A DNA stretch of 36,173 bases from DMER64 sp964600385 (GTDB lineage: Bacteria > Bacteroidota > Bacteroidia > Bacteroidales > UBA932): positions 1 to 36,173 of the forward strand of contig CAZRJC010000018.1 of the NCBI GenBank assembly GCA_964600385.1, in the 5' to 3' direction. The position numbers were made by a program, and so were the translations under genes. The notes below the pieces were generated by a model that was not told the origin of the DNA, ran no database searches, and saw only the letters and a program-made list of their open reading frames with translations. Within the stretch, counting starts at the first letter, position 1. Each line of letters opens with the position of its first letter. Shown here one piece after another: positions 16,468-24,825 of the stretch.

Positions 16468-17421
16468 TTATAATTCAATGTGTTGCGCAAAATATTTTTC
16501 TGCAGCATCAACTATTTTTTCTTTTGAAACAAAAGCACCTGTGCCGCCGGCCGCAGTAGTATTGATGGCTCCTGTCAGGTTTCCGAAATACTGACAATAT
16601 TCAAGATCCTTACCTTGGACAAAAGCGGTGAGGAATCCTGCATTGAAACTGTCGCCTGCACCTATGGCATCTACAACCTTTGTGTTAAGGAAAGCCTTCA
16701 TTTGCCTGCGCTCACCCTGTTTTGTAATAAGCAGGGAACCGTCTGTGCCCATCTTTATCACAGCCACATTGACATAGGGTGCTATTTCGCCAATGGCATC
16801 TTCGATAGATTCTTTTCCCGTAAGGCATTTCAGTTCCTGTTCATTGGGAAGGAAGATATCTACCAGAGGCAGGATCTTCCGGTAATCAAGATCCCATTTT
16901 TCTGCGGGATCCCACTGCGTATCAATGGAAACAGTTACTCCCAGGCTCTTTATCAGTTTCACTGTTTCGTACAGGTCTTTTTGAAGACGTTCCTGAAGAA
17001 ATACGGAAGATATGTGCACATGACCGGCCATTCCTATCACCGCCGGATCCACATCTTTCACTCCCAACAGGTTCATGGCTCCCGGATAAGTGACATTCGC
17101 CCGGTCGTTACCGTAATTCATCACCACGGTCACTCCTGTAGCCTCGGTGTCCACTTCCACAAGGTAAGATGTATTTACTCCGCGGCTGGCAAGCGAATCC
17201 TTGACCAGCGTCCCGAAGTTGTCTTTCCCGATCATTCCGAGGAAAGCCACCCGGGATCCCAACGATGCGGCATTGGCAGCAAAGATGGCGGTTGAACTGC
17301 CCAGTGTGAGCAACATGTCGCCTGCTATTATTTCCTTTCCCAGTACGGGAAAACCGTCTATCCGGTTCAACAGCAGATCTACGTTCAATTCACCTAAAGC
17401 AATGATATCAAACTTTTTCAT
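16468..17421 (-). CDS. PfkB-family sugar kinase, candidate tagatose-6-phosphate kinase
   Basis: The protein has 317 residues, the normal ribokinase/PfkB length. The N-terminal GELNVDLL and GSSTAIFAANAA match the first PfkB signature, and DAIGAGDSFNAGF (251-263) is the second, with D257 as catalytic base. It phosphorylates a sugar or sugar phosphate in the cytosol. Between a GatZ/KbaZ protein and a GH36 enzyme, and downstream of AgaS, the best guess is tagatose 6-phosphate to tagatose 1,6-bisphosphate. Other PfkB substrates cannot be excluded. ATG 17421 overlaps the upstream stop by four bases (ATGA), so the two products are probably made in a fixed ratio. Confidence 0.85.
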   Translation of the reverse strand: MKKFDIIALGELNVDLLLNRIDGFPVLGKEIIAGDMLLTLGSSTAIFAANAASLGSRVAFLGMIGKDNFGTLVKDSLASRGVNTSYLVEVDTEATGVTVVMNYGNDRANVTYPGAMNLLGVKDVDPAVIGMAGHVHISSVFLQERLQKDLYETVKLIKSLGVTVSIDTQWDPAEKWDLDYRKILPLVDIFLPNEQELKCLTGKESIEDAIGEIAPYVNVAVIKMGTDGSLLITKQGERRQMKAFLNTKVVDAIGAGDSFNAGFLTAFVQGKDLEYCQYFGNLTGAINTTAAGGTGAFVSKEKIVDAAEKYFAQHIEL

Positions 17422-18656
17422 TGTAGATAATTATTCAGGTTTACCAGATTAAAAGCATTATAATACTTATCCATGTCTCTCTGGATATAAGAAAGTACGA
17501 TTTCTTCCGCATCTATGCCGTTAGAAGAAAGGTTGTCATAAAGGATGTTACGGGCCACAACGGCTTCGGGTTTTTGCCAGATATACCGGGCTCCGGTCTG
17601 AATGAGCCATTTCTTTCTTTCGGGCGCATTTTTATGGAAGTCTTCAGCAGATTCTCCCTGGTGAAGCCATTTTTTCCACCGGCCCGATTCAATAACCAGT
17701 TTTTCCAGAACCGTTGTCATTCCCGAAAGAATAGCTACGCGTTGCTCTTCATACAGGTTTTTTTCCACTTCTTCAAGTTCTTCCAGGGCATTATATTCAG
17801 AAATGGTGAATTCAGGTCCCACATTGGCTGCACCCATGCCCGAAAGCGGATAGGCTTCGGGATTAACAACGCCATCTGTGTAGTGCCCTTTAATGAAACT
17901 GCCGTAACGGCGCACGATGGAAGTCAGTTTGGTGGCGACTTCGGGGTCGAAAAATGTCGTATGAAGGTCGGTTCCTACTTTTCCTACTACAAAGCAAGGC
18001 CAGGCATCGGAACAATCATTGGCTGCCAGACCTTCTTTCAGTAAAGTCAGGAATTTGGTAAAAGCCGATTCATCGGCTAATCCGCCGTGCACTTCTTCAG
18101 TTCCCACTTCATAGGAAATTCGGGGAAGGCCGGCTTTTTTTCTGTAATTCTCAATATAAGTAATCAATTCAATGGTGCGCTGAGCAACCACTTCTATACG
18201 GATGACTTCTCCCTTGGGAAGCGTAATATCCACCGTAGGATCTACGTGAATGAGATCATATCCGGCCAGCAAAGCCTGTACAAACGATTTTTTCACACCT
18301 TCCATGGCATCTTCAAAACTCCACTTTTCAATGGATTGCTTATCCTTAAGCCACGGGCCGCCATGGTCAATGGCCGCAATGTAGTCTCCGGTATAATTAT
18401 TCCTGCGGGCCTCGAGTCTCAGTAAATTCATGAAATCCATCTGAGTGTAACCCGTATAGCCGCCATCACCGTCTACCTGATTGAGTGTGGCGGCAAATTT
18501 GATGGGAGCATTGTTCCTTTTGGCTGCCCGGAAAGCTGCCTTTATCACAGAAGGTGAATTCGGACACACAGCCAGCAGCGTTCTTGGCTTTTGACCCTCT
18601 GCCGTCAGTTCCTGAATTCTGTTGAGGATTTTCTCAACTTTGGTATACTGTTTCAT
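17418..18656 (-). CDS. GatZ/KbaZ-family tagatose-bisphosphate aldolase component
   Basis: The protein has 412 residues, close to the usual 420-430 of GatZ/KbaZ. Conserved family stretches include LLAVCPNSPSVIKAA, LNQVDGDGGYTG, AAIDHGGPWLKD, LIHVDPT and SYEVGTEEVHGG. In Escherichia coli GatZ/KbaZ is described as the non-catalytic partner that stabilises the class II aldolase GatY/KbaY. No GatY/KbaY gene is present in this window, so either the partner is elsewhere or this branch works alone. The enzyme would split tagatose 1,6-bisphosphate into dihydroxyacetone phosphate and glyceraldehyde 3-phosphate. It lies 7 bases after agaS. Confidence 0.9.
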   Translation of the reverse strand: MKQYTKVEKILNRIQELTAEGQKPRTLLAVCPNSPSVIKAAFRAAKRNNAPIKFAATLNQVDGDGGYTGYTQMDFMNLLRLEARRNNYTGDYIAAIDHGGPWLKDKQSIEKWSFEDAMEGVKKSFVQALLAGYDLIHVDPTVDITLPKGEVIRIEVVAQRTIELITYIENYRKKAGLPRISYEVGTEEVHGGLADESAFTKFLTLLKEGLAANDCSDAWPCFVVGKVGTDLHTTFFDPEVATKLTSIVRRYGSFIKGHYTDGVVNPEAYPLSGMGAANVGPEFTISEYNALEELEEVEKNLYEEQRVAILSGMTTVLEKLVIESGRWKKWLHQGESAEDFHKNAPERKKWLIQTGARYIWQKPEAVVARNILYDNLSSNGIDAEEIVLSYIQRDMDKYYNAFNLVNLNNYLQ

Positions 18657-18663
18657 ATATCAA

Positions 18664-19785
18664 TTAATAATTATAGATTTTTACACCGTTAACGACCCTG
18701 GATATTGTCCCCGATACAGACGGACAATCCGGATTGAGGCCGTTTTTCAGAGAAAAATGATATCCAAGAAGTTGTCCGATTATAACATACGGTATGAATT
18801 TATACTCGTTGTCTTCACCCAGGGCAATGCCTTCTCCGCTTATTCTGAGGTCCACCGGACAATCGCACTCATGGGGATTGGCAGATACGAGAATCTGTGA
18901 CGCCGGGTTGTGTTCTGCGTTCACCTGCTGAATAAGATCGTATTCATACTTGCGTGTATATTCATCATCTGAAAGCAGGTAAACGACGAGCGTACGGTCA
19001 TCAATAACAGCTTTTGGCCCGTGGCGCAGGCCGAGGAATGAATCGTAGGCACACATGATTTTCCCGTCTGTGAGTTCCTGCAATTTCAGATGGGCCTCCC
19101 TGGCTATGCCGGTCAAAGGTCCGGATCCCAGAAATACCGCCCGGTGAACATCCTTGTTCACAATCTTCCTGATTTGTGCCTCGATTTCTTCAGTAAAGAA
19201 TCTTCTGGCAAAAGCAGCGGCTCCTGCCAGCTTTTCTTTTTCAGAATCCAGGTGGCCTGCGTTTTTACACAGGATGCTTGCTGCCAGCATGGACGTAAAA
19301 CTGCTGGTCATAGCCAGGCTGATGTCATTTGTTTCTTTTGGCAATACCAGCACATAATCTTTGCCCCGTTCTGCCGTACGGGCCAGATAGCCATCGGCAT
19401 TACAGGTGATTATCAGATGAGCTGCATCCTTAACATACTTTCTTACTATATTATATGAGGCTACACTCTCAGGGCTGTCTCCGGAACGTCCGAATGAAAC
19501 AACCAGTTTCTTTGTCCCATCCAGAAAATACGTGGGGCAGGATACCATATCGGTAGTAGGTACCGATTTAGCATGCACATATCCGTCTTTGTAATAAAGA
19601 CAGGCTGCCGCATCGGCAATATAGGCAGAAGAACCTGCCCCGGAAAGAAAGATGTCCAGTTCTTTACCGACACCATTGGAAGTCATGAATTCCATTATTT
19701 CATTTTGCTTTTCCCAAACAGTATCGAACGTCTTCATCCAAACATCGGGCTGTTGCAATATTTCTCTAATAGTATGACAATTCAT
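18664..19785 (-). CDS. AgaS-type SIS-domain galactosamine-6-phosphate deaminase/isomerase
   Basis: The protein has 373 residues from ATG 19785; a GTG three codons upstream is possible. It has two SIS sugar-isomerase domains, with SGAGSSAYIADA near residues 48-59 and VSFGRSGDSPES in the first, and FLGSGPLTGIAREAHLKLQE and SFLGLRHGPKAV in the second. These fit AgaS, which converts galactosamine 6-phosphate to tagatose 6-phosphate and ammonia. It is the first gene of the eleven-gene operon and diverges from a DeoR-family regulator. No GalNAc-6-phosphate deacetylase is seen in the window, so free galactosamine or an unlinked deacetylase would be needed. Confidence 0.9.
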   Translation of the reverse strand: MNCHTIREILQQPDVWMKTFDTVWEKQNEIMEFMTSNGVGKELDIFLSGAGSSAYIADAAACLYYKDGYVHAKSVPTTDMVSCPTYFLDGTKKLVVSFGRSGDSPESVASYNIVRKYVKDAAHLIITCNADGYLARTAERGKDYVLVLPKETNDISLAMTSSFTSMLAASILCKNAGHLDSEKEKLAGAAAFARRFFTEEIEAQIRKIVNKDVHRAVFLGSGPLTGIAREAHLKLQELTDGKIMCAYDSFLGLRHGPKAVIDDRTLVVYLLSDDEYTRKYEYDLIQQVNAEHNPASQILVSANPHECDCPVDLRISGEGIALGEDNEYKFIPYVIIGQLLGYHFSLKNGLNPDCPSVSGTISRVVNGVKIYNY

Positions 19786-19819
19786 AATAGACACACAGAT
19801 TAATATTTAAATTATTAAG

Positions 19820-19850
19820 CAAAATAAGGCAAAGAATATTTATTTTCAAA
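19820..19850 (-). promoter_or_regulatory. candidate promoter of the agaS-led operon
   Basis: On the minus strand, TTTG (19850-19847) is followed after 19 bases by TTATTTTG (19827-19820), one mismatch from TAnnTTTG. This is the Bacteroides -33/-7 layout. The start codon of agaS lies 35 bases beyond the -7 element. Confidence 0.5.
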
Positions 19851-19854
19851 ATTT

Positions 19855-19887
19855 TTTGACAAGTAATAACAAATTATCTTACTTTTG
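19855..19887 (+). promoter_or_regulatory. candidate promoter of the DeoR-DMT genes
   Basis: TTTG at 19855-19858 is followed after 21 bases by TACTTTTG at 19880-19887, a full match to TAnnTTTG. A second possible -7, TATTTTTG at 19963-19970, lacks a well-placed -33 element. The leader to the ATG would be about 120 bases. Confidence 0.55.
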
Positions 19888-19905
19888 CATAGTAAAAGTG
19901 CTTTC

Positions 19906-19976
19906 GTTTTTAAATTTATATAACTTTTTGAAAGATTTATTTTTCTTTTTTAAATTTATGCTTATTTTTGTAAAGA
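19906..19976. repeat. imperfect direct repeat, possible DeoR operator
   Basis: Two AT-rich copies of about 30 bases (19906-19935 and 19946-19976) share TTTTTAAATTTAT, then CTTTTTG or ATTTTTG, then AAAGA. They start 40 bases apart, close to four helical turns, between the promoter and the DeoR ATG. DeoR-family repressors often bind spaced direct repeats, but low complexity makes chance similarity possible. Confidence 0.35.
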
Positions 19977-20013
19977 AATATAACCTCGTGTTTAAAATCG
20001 AAACAATAATAGT

Positions 20014-20808
20014 ATGAAACGTAAGTACACATCTAAAGAAAGAAAAAGTTTATTACTGGAAATGTTAAGAAACAGTAATAAGATCTTAATTACTGACCTG
20101 GTCAGAACTTTCGAAGTATCGGAAGTTTCAATCAGAAAAGATCTGGCAGATCTCGAGGAAAAGAAACTTTTATTACGTGTAAAAGGCGGAGCAGTAAACA
20201 TGCATCAATTGAACGATATGGATGATCTTTCAATTGACCGGAAGCAGTTGAAGAATGCCCGGGAAAAGCAGATTATTGGAAAGTATGCTGCCTCGTTGAT
20301 AAAAGAAAATGAGACCATTATTCTCGATTCCGGTACCACCACGCTGGAAATAGCTAAGAATCTGGCAAAATACAATAACCTGACCATCATCACCAACGGA
20401 CTTAACATTGCCATGGCGCTGGCAGGATACAACCGGTTTTCGGTCATCGTGCTGGGCGGGAACATGCGATCGGTATCGGTATCAACCGTAGGAATGCTGG
20501 CCGAATCGTGCCTCAGGAATTTTTATTGTGATAAATTATTCCTTGGAGTTGACAGCTTTAACATGGAACGTGGTTTCTCCACTCCGAATATTGAAGAAGC
20601 CAGTCTGAACCAGGCCATGATCTCCGCTGCCAAAGAAGTCATTGCAGTATTTGACTCCAGCAAATTTGAAAAAAGAAGTTTTGCTTTTATTGCCTCTCTT
20701 GATAAAATCAACACCATCATAACAGACAGCGGGATTTCGGAAGAAATACGCGAACATATTGAACGGCAAGGCGTAAAACTTTACATTGTGGATATAGACA
20801 ATCCATAA
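20014..20808 (+). CDS. DeoR/GlpR-family sugar-phosphate-responsive regulator
   Basis: The protein has 264 residues. An N-terminal winged helix-turn-helix (about residues 6-58; ITDLVRTFEVSEVSIRKDL) carries the DeoR signature and is followed by LLRVKGGAV. The C-terminal effector domain (about 75-235) resembles sugar-phosphate isomerases and contains DSGTTTLEIA and GVDSFNMERGFST. Such proteins usually repress sugar catabolic genes and let go when the sugar phosphate appears. It diverges from agaS over a 228-base AT-rich gap and sits 14 bases ahead of the permease gene. AgaR-like control of the long operon is the natural inference. Confidence 0.9.
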   Translation: MKRKYTSKERKSLLLEMLRNSNKILITDLVRTFEVSEVSIRKDLADLEEKKLLLRVKGGAVNMHQLNDMDDLSIDRKQLKNAREKQIIGKYAASLIKENETIILDSGTTTLEIAKNLAKYNNLTIITNGLNIAMALAGYNRFSVIVLGGNMRSVSVSTVGMLAESCLRNFYCDKLFLGVDSFNMERGFSTPNIEEASLNQAMISAAKEVIAVFDSSKFEKRSFAFIASLDKINTIITDSGISEEIREHIERQGVKLYIVDIDNP

Positions 20809-20822
20809 AATACCTTTATATA

Positions 20823-21695
20823 ATGAGAAAAAAAAACAATTGGCTCTTTTATGCCTTAATCACCACCATTACCTGGGGTATATGGGGCGCTTTTTCAGAA
20901 ATTCCTGAGAAACAAGGTTTCCCCGCCACCCTTATTTACGTAGTCTGGGCAATCAGCATGATACCCTGTGCCCTTGTCGCCCTGAGAAATATCCATTTCA
21001 AGCTGGATGTAAGAAAGAAATCTGTCTTTCTGGGCCTGGGTGTAGGCATATTAGGGGCCGGAGGACAGCTGATCCTTTTCCAGGCATTAAAAGAAGGACC
21101 TGCCTATATTATTTTTCCCATTATTGCCATTGCTCCCATCATAACAGTTGTCCTCTCGTCGGTTTTCCTGCGTGAACGGGTAAAAACCTCGGGGATCATA
21201 GGTATTGTACTTGCCTTTGTTGCTATTATTTGTTTTTCCTTATCCGGCGCAGATGGTTCTTCAGGTCAGGGCTATCTGTGGCTTGTCCTGGCACTCATCG
21301 TATTCGCCTGCTGGGGCACCCAGGCATTCATCATGAAAGTGGCCAACAACCATTCACCCGATGCCGAGAGTATTTTCGTATACATGGCCATATCGGCCCT
21401 TCTGTTTATTCCCGTAGCTATTGGAATGACTGATTTCTCCGTGCCGGTGAACTGGGGCTGGAATGGTCCTTATCTTGCCTTCATCATTCAGATTCTGAAT
21501 GCAATCGGGGCCCTGTTCCTTGTCTATGCCATGCGTTACGGCAAGGCCATGGTGGTATCGCCCCTGGCCGATGCCCTTTCTCCGGTAATTACGGTACTTA
21601 TATCACTGGTCATATACCAGCAGGTTCCTCCTGCCATTCAGATAGTAGGTATTGTATCGGCACTAACGTGCATATTCATTCTCAGTCGTGAATAA
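20823..21695 (+). CDS. DMT/EamA-family permease, candidate amino-sugar importer
   Basis: The protein has 290 residues with about ten hydrophobic helices in two halves, the EamA repeat layout (ITTITWGIWGAFSEIPEK early; LVLALIVFACWGTQAFIMK at the start of the second half). It follows the DeoR gene by 14 bases. DMT carriers include efflux pumps and sugar porters; next to a sugar regulator and a glycan operon without any other inner-membrane permease, import of the released monosaccharide is the best guess. Its 3' end overlaps the convergent GNAT gene by 14 bases. Confidence 0.85.
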   Translation: MRKKNNWLFYALITTITWGIWGAFSEIPEKQGFPATLIYVVWAISMIPCALVALRNIHFKLDVRKKSVFLGLGVGILGAGGQLILFQALKEGPAYIIFPIIAIAPIITVVLSSVFLRERVKTSGIIGIVLAFVAIICFSLSGADGSSGQGYLWLVLALIVFACWGTQAFIMKVANNHSPDAESIFVYMAISALLFIPVAIGMTDFSVPVNWGWNGPYLAFIIQILNAIGALFLVYAMRYGKAMVVSPLADALSPVITVLISLVIYQQVPPAIQIVGIVSALTCIFILSRE

Positions 21696-22812
21696 GATGT
21701 TTCTCGTAACAGCGGGCACGTTTGTGTTGTCTCAGCTCTAATTTATTCCAGAGATTCTGTACGTTTCTGTTATCTTCCAGTTCGCGAGTCGTTTCAATAT
21801 TGGTGATGCCATTCTTCATGATAGCATCGCCAATATTTTTGAACATCAGCGCCATAGTGCCTTTGTCCCTGTATTCCTCGTCAATGGCTATTAGGAGCGT
21901 ATCCAGCGTATCATTCTTGCGAAGGGCTCTGAGGATTGGGATAAAACCAAAGGGATACATTCTGCCGCGGTTTTTCTGCAAGGCTTTGGACAACGAAGGA
22001 AGACATATGGCAAATGCCACCACCTTGTCCTTTGGATCCAGTACAACAGACACGTATTTCAATTGCAGCATGGGCAGAAAGTGGTTCTTGAGATCTTCCA
22101 GTTGTCCGGGATTCAATTCCGAAAAGCCGTGCAGCTTCATATAGGCTTTGTTGAGTAACTCAAATATCCCGTCTGCATGGGCAAGCAGTTTCTTTTTATT
22201 TGTCAGGGATGCACAACGCAAATCATACCGCTTCTCCACAAGAGATGCCATGGTCAGATACTTTTCCGGAGTGGCTTCGGGCACTTTAACATTATACTCC
22301 ACCCAATCGGTTTCTTTTATAAATCCTTCCTTCTCGAGGAATGTGCCGTAGTATGGATAATTATACTTGCCATAGGCTGTGGGAAGCTCATCGAAGCCTT
22401 CCACAAGCACCCCCGACGCATCGAAATCTGAAAAGCCGAGCGGACCGTGGAGGATTTCGGCCCCCCTGGAACGCGCCCACTCTTCCACCGTCTGTATCAA
22501 AGCATGCAAAACCTCTTCTTTCTCAATAAAATCGAGCCAGCCAAACCTTGCATATTTTTTTCCTGTCTTCTGATTATAACCATAGTTTATAATACCTGCT
22601 ACACGCCCCACTACTTTTCTGCCTTCATAGGCAAACCAGTATTTAGCTTCACAAAGTTCAAAAGCCGGATTTTTCTTTGGCGAAAGGACTTTGATTTCTT
22701 CGGAAAGGAGCTGGGGAACATAATATGCATTATGTCTGTACATCTTGTTGGGAAAGTCTGCAAACCGTCTCAGTTGACGTTTGGACACCACTTCTTTGAT
22801 CTCAATCTGCAT
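21682..22812 (-). CDS. GNAT-fold acyltransferase, candidate bacterial ceramide synthase
   Basis: The protein has 376 residues. The first half holds a GNAT-like region with GRVAGIINYGYN and FGWLDFIE, then GPLGFSDFDASGVLVEGFDE. The second half has a further acyltransferase-like segment (VVAFAICLPSLSKAL, IAIDEEYRDKGTMALMFKNI). Bacterial ceramide synthase (bCerS), known from Caulobacter, also belongs to the GNAT superfamily and is encoded close to serine palmitoyltransferase. Here the gene lies 23 bases after an SDR gene that overlaps the spt gene. Transfer of a fatty acyl chain to sphinganine is therefore likely, but this rests on context; the family assignment itself is secure. Confidence 0.75.
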   Translation of the reverse strand: MQIEIKEVVSKRQLRRFADFPNKMYRHNAYYVPQLLSEEIKVLSPKKNPAFELCEAKYWFAYEGRKVVGRVAGIINYGYNQKTGKKYARFGWLDFIEKEEVLHALIQTVEEWARSRGAEILHGPLGFSDFDASGVLVEGFDELPTAYGKYNYPYYGTFLEKEGFIKETDWVEYNVKVPEATPEKYLTMASLVEKRYDLRCASLTNKKKLLAHADGIFELLNKAYMKLHGFSELNPGQLEDLKNHFLPMLQLKYVSVVLDPKDKVVAFAICLPSLSKALQKNRGRMYPFGFIPILRALRKNDTLDTLLIAIDEEYRDKGTMALMFKNIGDAIMKNGITNIETTRELEDNRNVQNLWNKLELRQHKRARCYEKHLIHD

Positions 22813-22835
22813 GATTAGTCTCTTTATATATCAGG

Positions 22836-23636
22836 TTAGGTTTTGTAATAGGTTCTAAGTATGGCGGTAAATATTTTTTCAGGTAAAAAACGTTTCAGGT
22901 AAACCGATGCTTTTTGAGGAAGTGTTGCCAGGATATATCTTTCCGATGGATTTTTCTTGCCGGCAATCCGCACCACTTTCCCGGCCAGATAGTCCGGCCT
23001 GAGTCCGCTATTCTCGCTTTCTTCAATCAGGCCAAGAGTTACGGGATATCCCGGATAGGCATCCCGGCAGGTTTCCAAATCAATTTTTTTACGGCTCCTT
23101 GTAAAATGAGTGGAAAAATCTCCGGGATTAATTACCACCACCTTGATATTGTGTGGCCTTATCTCAAGACGCAGTGCCTGGCAAAAGCCTTCCAGTGCAA
23201 ATTTGCTGGCCGAGTACATTCCCTGGTACGGCAATCCCATGACTCCTCCCACGGAGCTCATGCACAGCAACAAACCGCTTTTCTGACGCCGCATCACAGG
23301 CAGAACCGCCTGAATGACATTCACCGCACCAAGAAAATTCACATCCAGCAAATGCCTGGCCTCTTCTACAGGCGTAAATTCCAGAGGACCCCCTATTCCA
23401 CCTCCCGCATTGTTGATCACCACATCCAGAGTCTGCTCCCTGCTCATCAGTTCCTCAACGGCCTGTTTCACAGACTCGGGCCTGGTCAACTCCATTTGAA
23501 GATAATTCACACCGGGAACAGGTTCCACAGCCCGGCGCACGGTTCCGTAAACCGTATATCCTTCCCTGGCGAAAGTAACCGCCATGGCATGGCCGAAACC
23601 CGAAGAAACGCCGGTAATCAGTACAACCTTTTTCAT
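22836..23636 (-). CDS. short-chain dehydrogenase, candidate 3-ketosphinganine reductase
   Basis: The protein has 266 residues, classic SDR size. The cofactor motif is GVSSGFG (residues 9-15), NNAG follows at 75-78, and the catalytic residues are S128, Y141 and K145 (YSASK). The C-terminal 40 residues are basic and hydrophobic (YLKRFLPEKIFTAILRTYYK), which suggests membrane association as in lipid-active SDRs. ATG 23636 overlaps the spt stop by four bases (ATGA). Reduction of 3-ketosphinganine, the direct product of the upstream enzyme, is the natural role. Other keto-lipid substrates remain possible. Confidence 0.8.
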   Translation of the reverse strand: MKKVVLITGVSSGFGHAMAVTFAREGYTVYGTVRRAVEPVPGVNYLQMELTRPESVKQAVEELMSREQTLDVVINNAGGGIGGPLEFTPVEEARHLLDVNFLGAVNVIQAVLPVMRRQKSGLLLCMSSVGGVMGLPYQGMYSASKFALEGFCQALRLEIRPHNIKVVVINPGDFSTHFTRSRKKIDLETCRDAYPGYPVTLGLIEESENSGLRPDYLAGKVVRIAGKKNPSERYILATLPQKASVYLKRFLPEKIFTAILRTYYKT

Positions 23637-24823
23637 CGGGAAATAATATCGAATTTCCTGAAAGCTTCCACTATCTTTTCAATGGCTGTGTTGAGCTGCT
23701 CAAAGGTATGCGTTGCCATGAGAGAGAATCGGATAAGTGTGGCTTCCCTCGGAACGGCCGGGCCTATCACCGGATTTACAAAGACTCCGTTTTCCAGAAG
23801 CATTTGTGTGATCTTAAGTGCTTTAAAATCGTCCCGTACAAACAGGGGAATAATGGGAGTTTCGCTTTTACCGGTATCCAGTCCGGCTTCCTGAAATGCT
23901 TTGCGTGCATAATTGGTCAAATCCCATAAATGAGCTATGCGTTCCGGTTCTTCCACCATAATATCTATTGCCGTGCTTACGCTGGCAAGAGCTGCCGGTG
24001 GCAGGCTGGCACAAAAGATAAGCGCACGGGAATTGTGTTTCAGGTAATTGATCACCGAGGCATCGCCTGCAATAAAACCTCCGATGGAGGCCAGTGATTT
24101 GGAAAAAGTGCCCATGATAAGATCCACCTGAGAGGTAAGCCCGAAATGAGAGGCGGTGCCCCGGCCATTCTCCCCTATGACACCTATGGAATGCGCGTCG
24201 TCAACCATGATGCTGGCACCGTATTTTTGTGCCACTTCAACCAGGCGGGGAAGTTTTACTATGTCACCTTCCATGGAGAAAATGCCATCGGTAACTATCA
24301 GTTTCATTTTGTCGGATTCACAAAGCTGTAATTTAGCTTCCAGGGAATCCATGTCGTTATGCTCGTATTTAAATACTTTCCCGAAAGAAAGACGGCTTCC
24401 CTCAATAATGGAAGCATGATCGAGCGAATCCAGAAGCAGGTAATCCTGGCGGCTGCACAGTGTGGAAACCACTCCCACGTTTACAAGAAATCCGGTGCTG
24501 TAGCAAATGACAGCCTCTTTATTTACCAGTTTGGCAATCTTGTCTTCAAGTGCCAGATGGGCATCGAGCGTCCCGTTAAGGAACCGCGAGCCGGAACAGC
24601 TTGTTCCGTACTTATCTATAGCCTTCTTGGCGGCTTCTTTTATTCTCGGATGATTGGAAAGGCCCAGATAACTGTTGGACCCAAACATCAAAACTTTCTT
24701 ACCGTTCATAATAACAACCGTATCCTGTTCAGATTCAATAGCCCTGAAATAAGGATAAATCCCGGCCGCCATAATCTCCTGCGGAGCGGTATACATTGCA
24801 CAACGATTCTGTAGTAAACCCAT
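23633..24823 (-). CDS. serine palmitoyltransferase (alpha-oxoamine synthase family)
   Basis: The protein has 396 residues, a PLP-dependent enzyme that condenses L-serine with palmitoyl-CoA (or acyl-ACP) to 3-ketosphinganine. Visible landmarks: FGSNSYLGLSNHP near residue 47, GTSCSGSRFLNGT at 73-85, H136 in LDHAS that stacks on PLP, D208-D209-A-H211, and the Schiff-base K242 in GTFSKSLASIGG. The start MGLLQNRC resembles other Bacteroidota SPT proteins. Related family members are KBL and BioF; the flanking SDR, GNAT and CDP-alcohol transferase genes support SPT. It lies 2 bases after the GtrA-like gene. Confidence 0.9.
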   Translation of the reverse strand: MGLLQNRCAMYTAPQEIMAAGIYPYFRAIESEQDTVVIMNGKKVLMFGSNSYLGLSNHPRIKEAAKKAIDKYGTSCSGSRFLNGTLDAHLALEDKIAKLVNKEAVICYSTGFLVNVGVVSTLCSRQDYLLLDSLDHASIIEGSRLSFGKVFKYEHNDMDSLEAKLQLCESDKMKLIVTDGIFSMEGDIVKLPRLVEVAQKYGASIMVDDAHSIGVIGENGRGTASHFGLTSQVDLIMGTFSKSLASIGGFIAGDASVINYLKHNSRALIFCASLPPAALASVSTAIDIMVEEPERIAHLWDLTNYARKAFQEAGLDTGKSETPIIPLFVRDDFKALKITQMLLENGVFVNPVIGPAVPREATLIRFSLMATHTFEQLNTAIEKIVEAFRKFDIISR

Positions 24824-24825
24824 AA

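Noticed and set aside
22914..23894. 326-codon plus-strand open frame
   Set aside because: It is antisense to the SDR and SPT genes, both of which have full catalytic motifs; its composition is that of a shadow frame.
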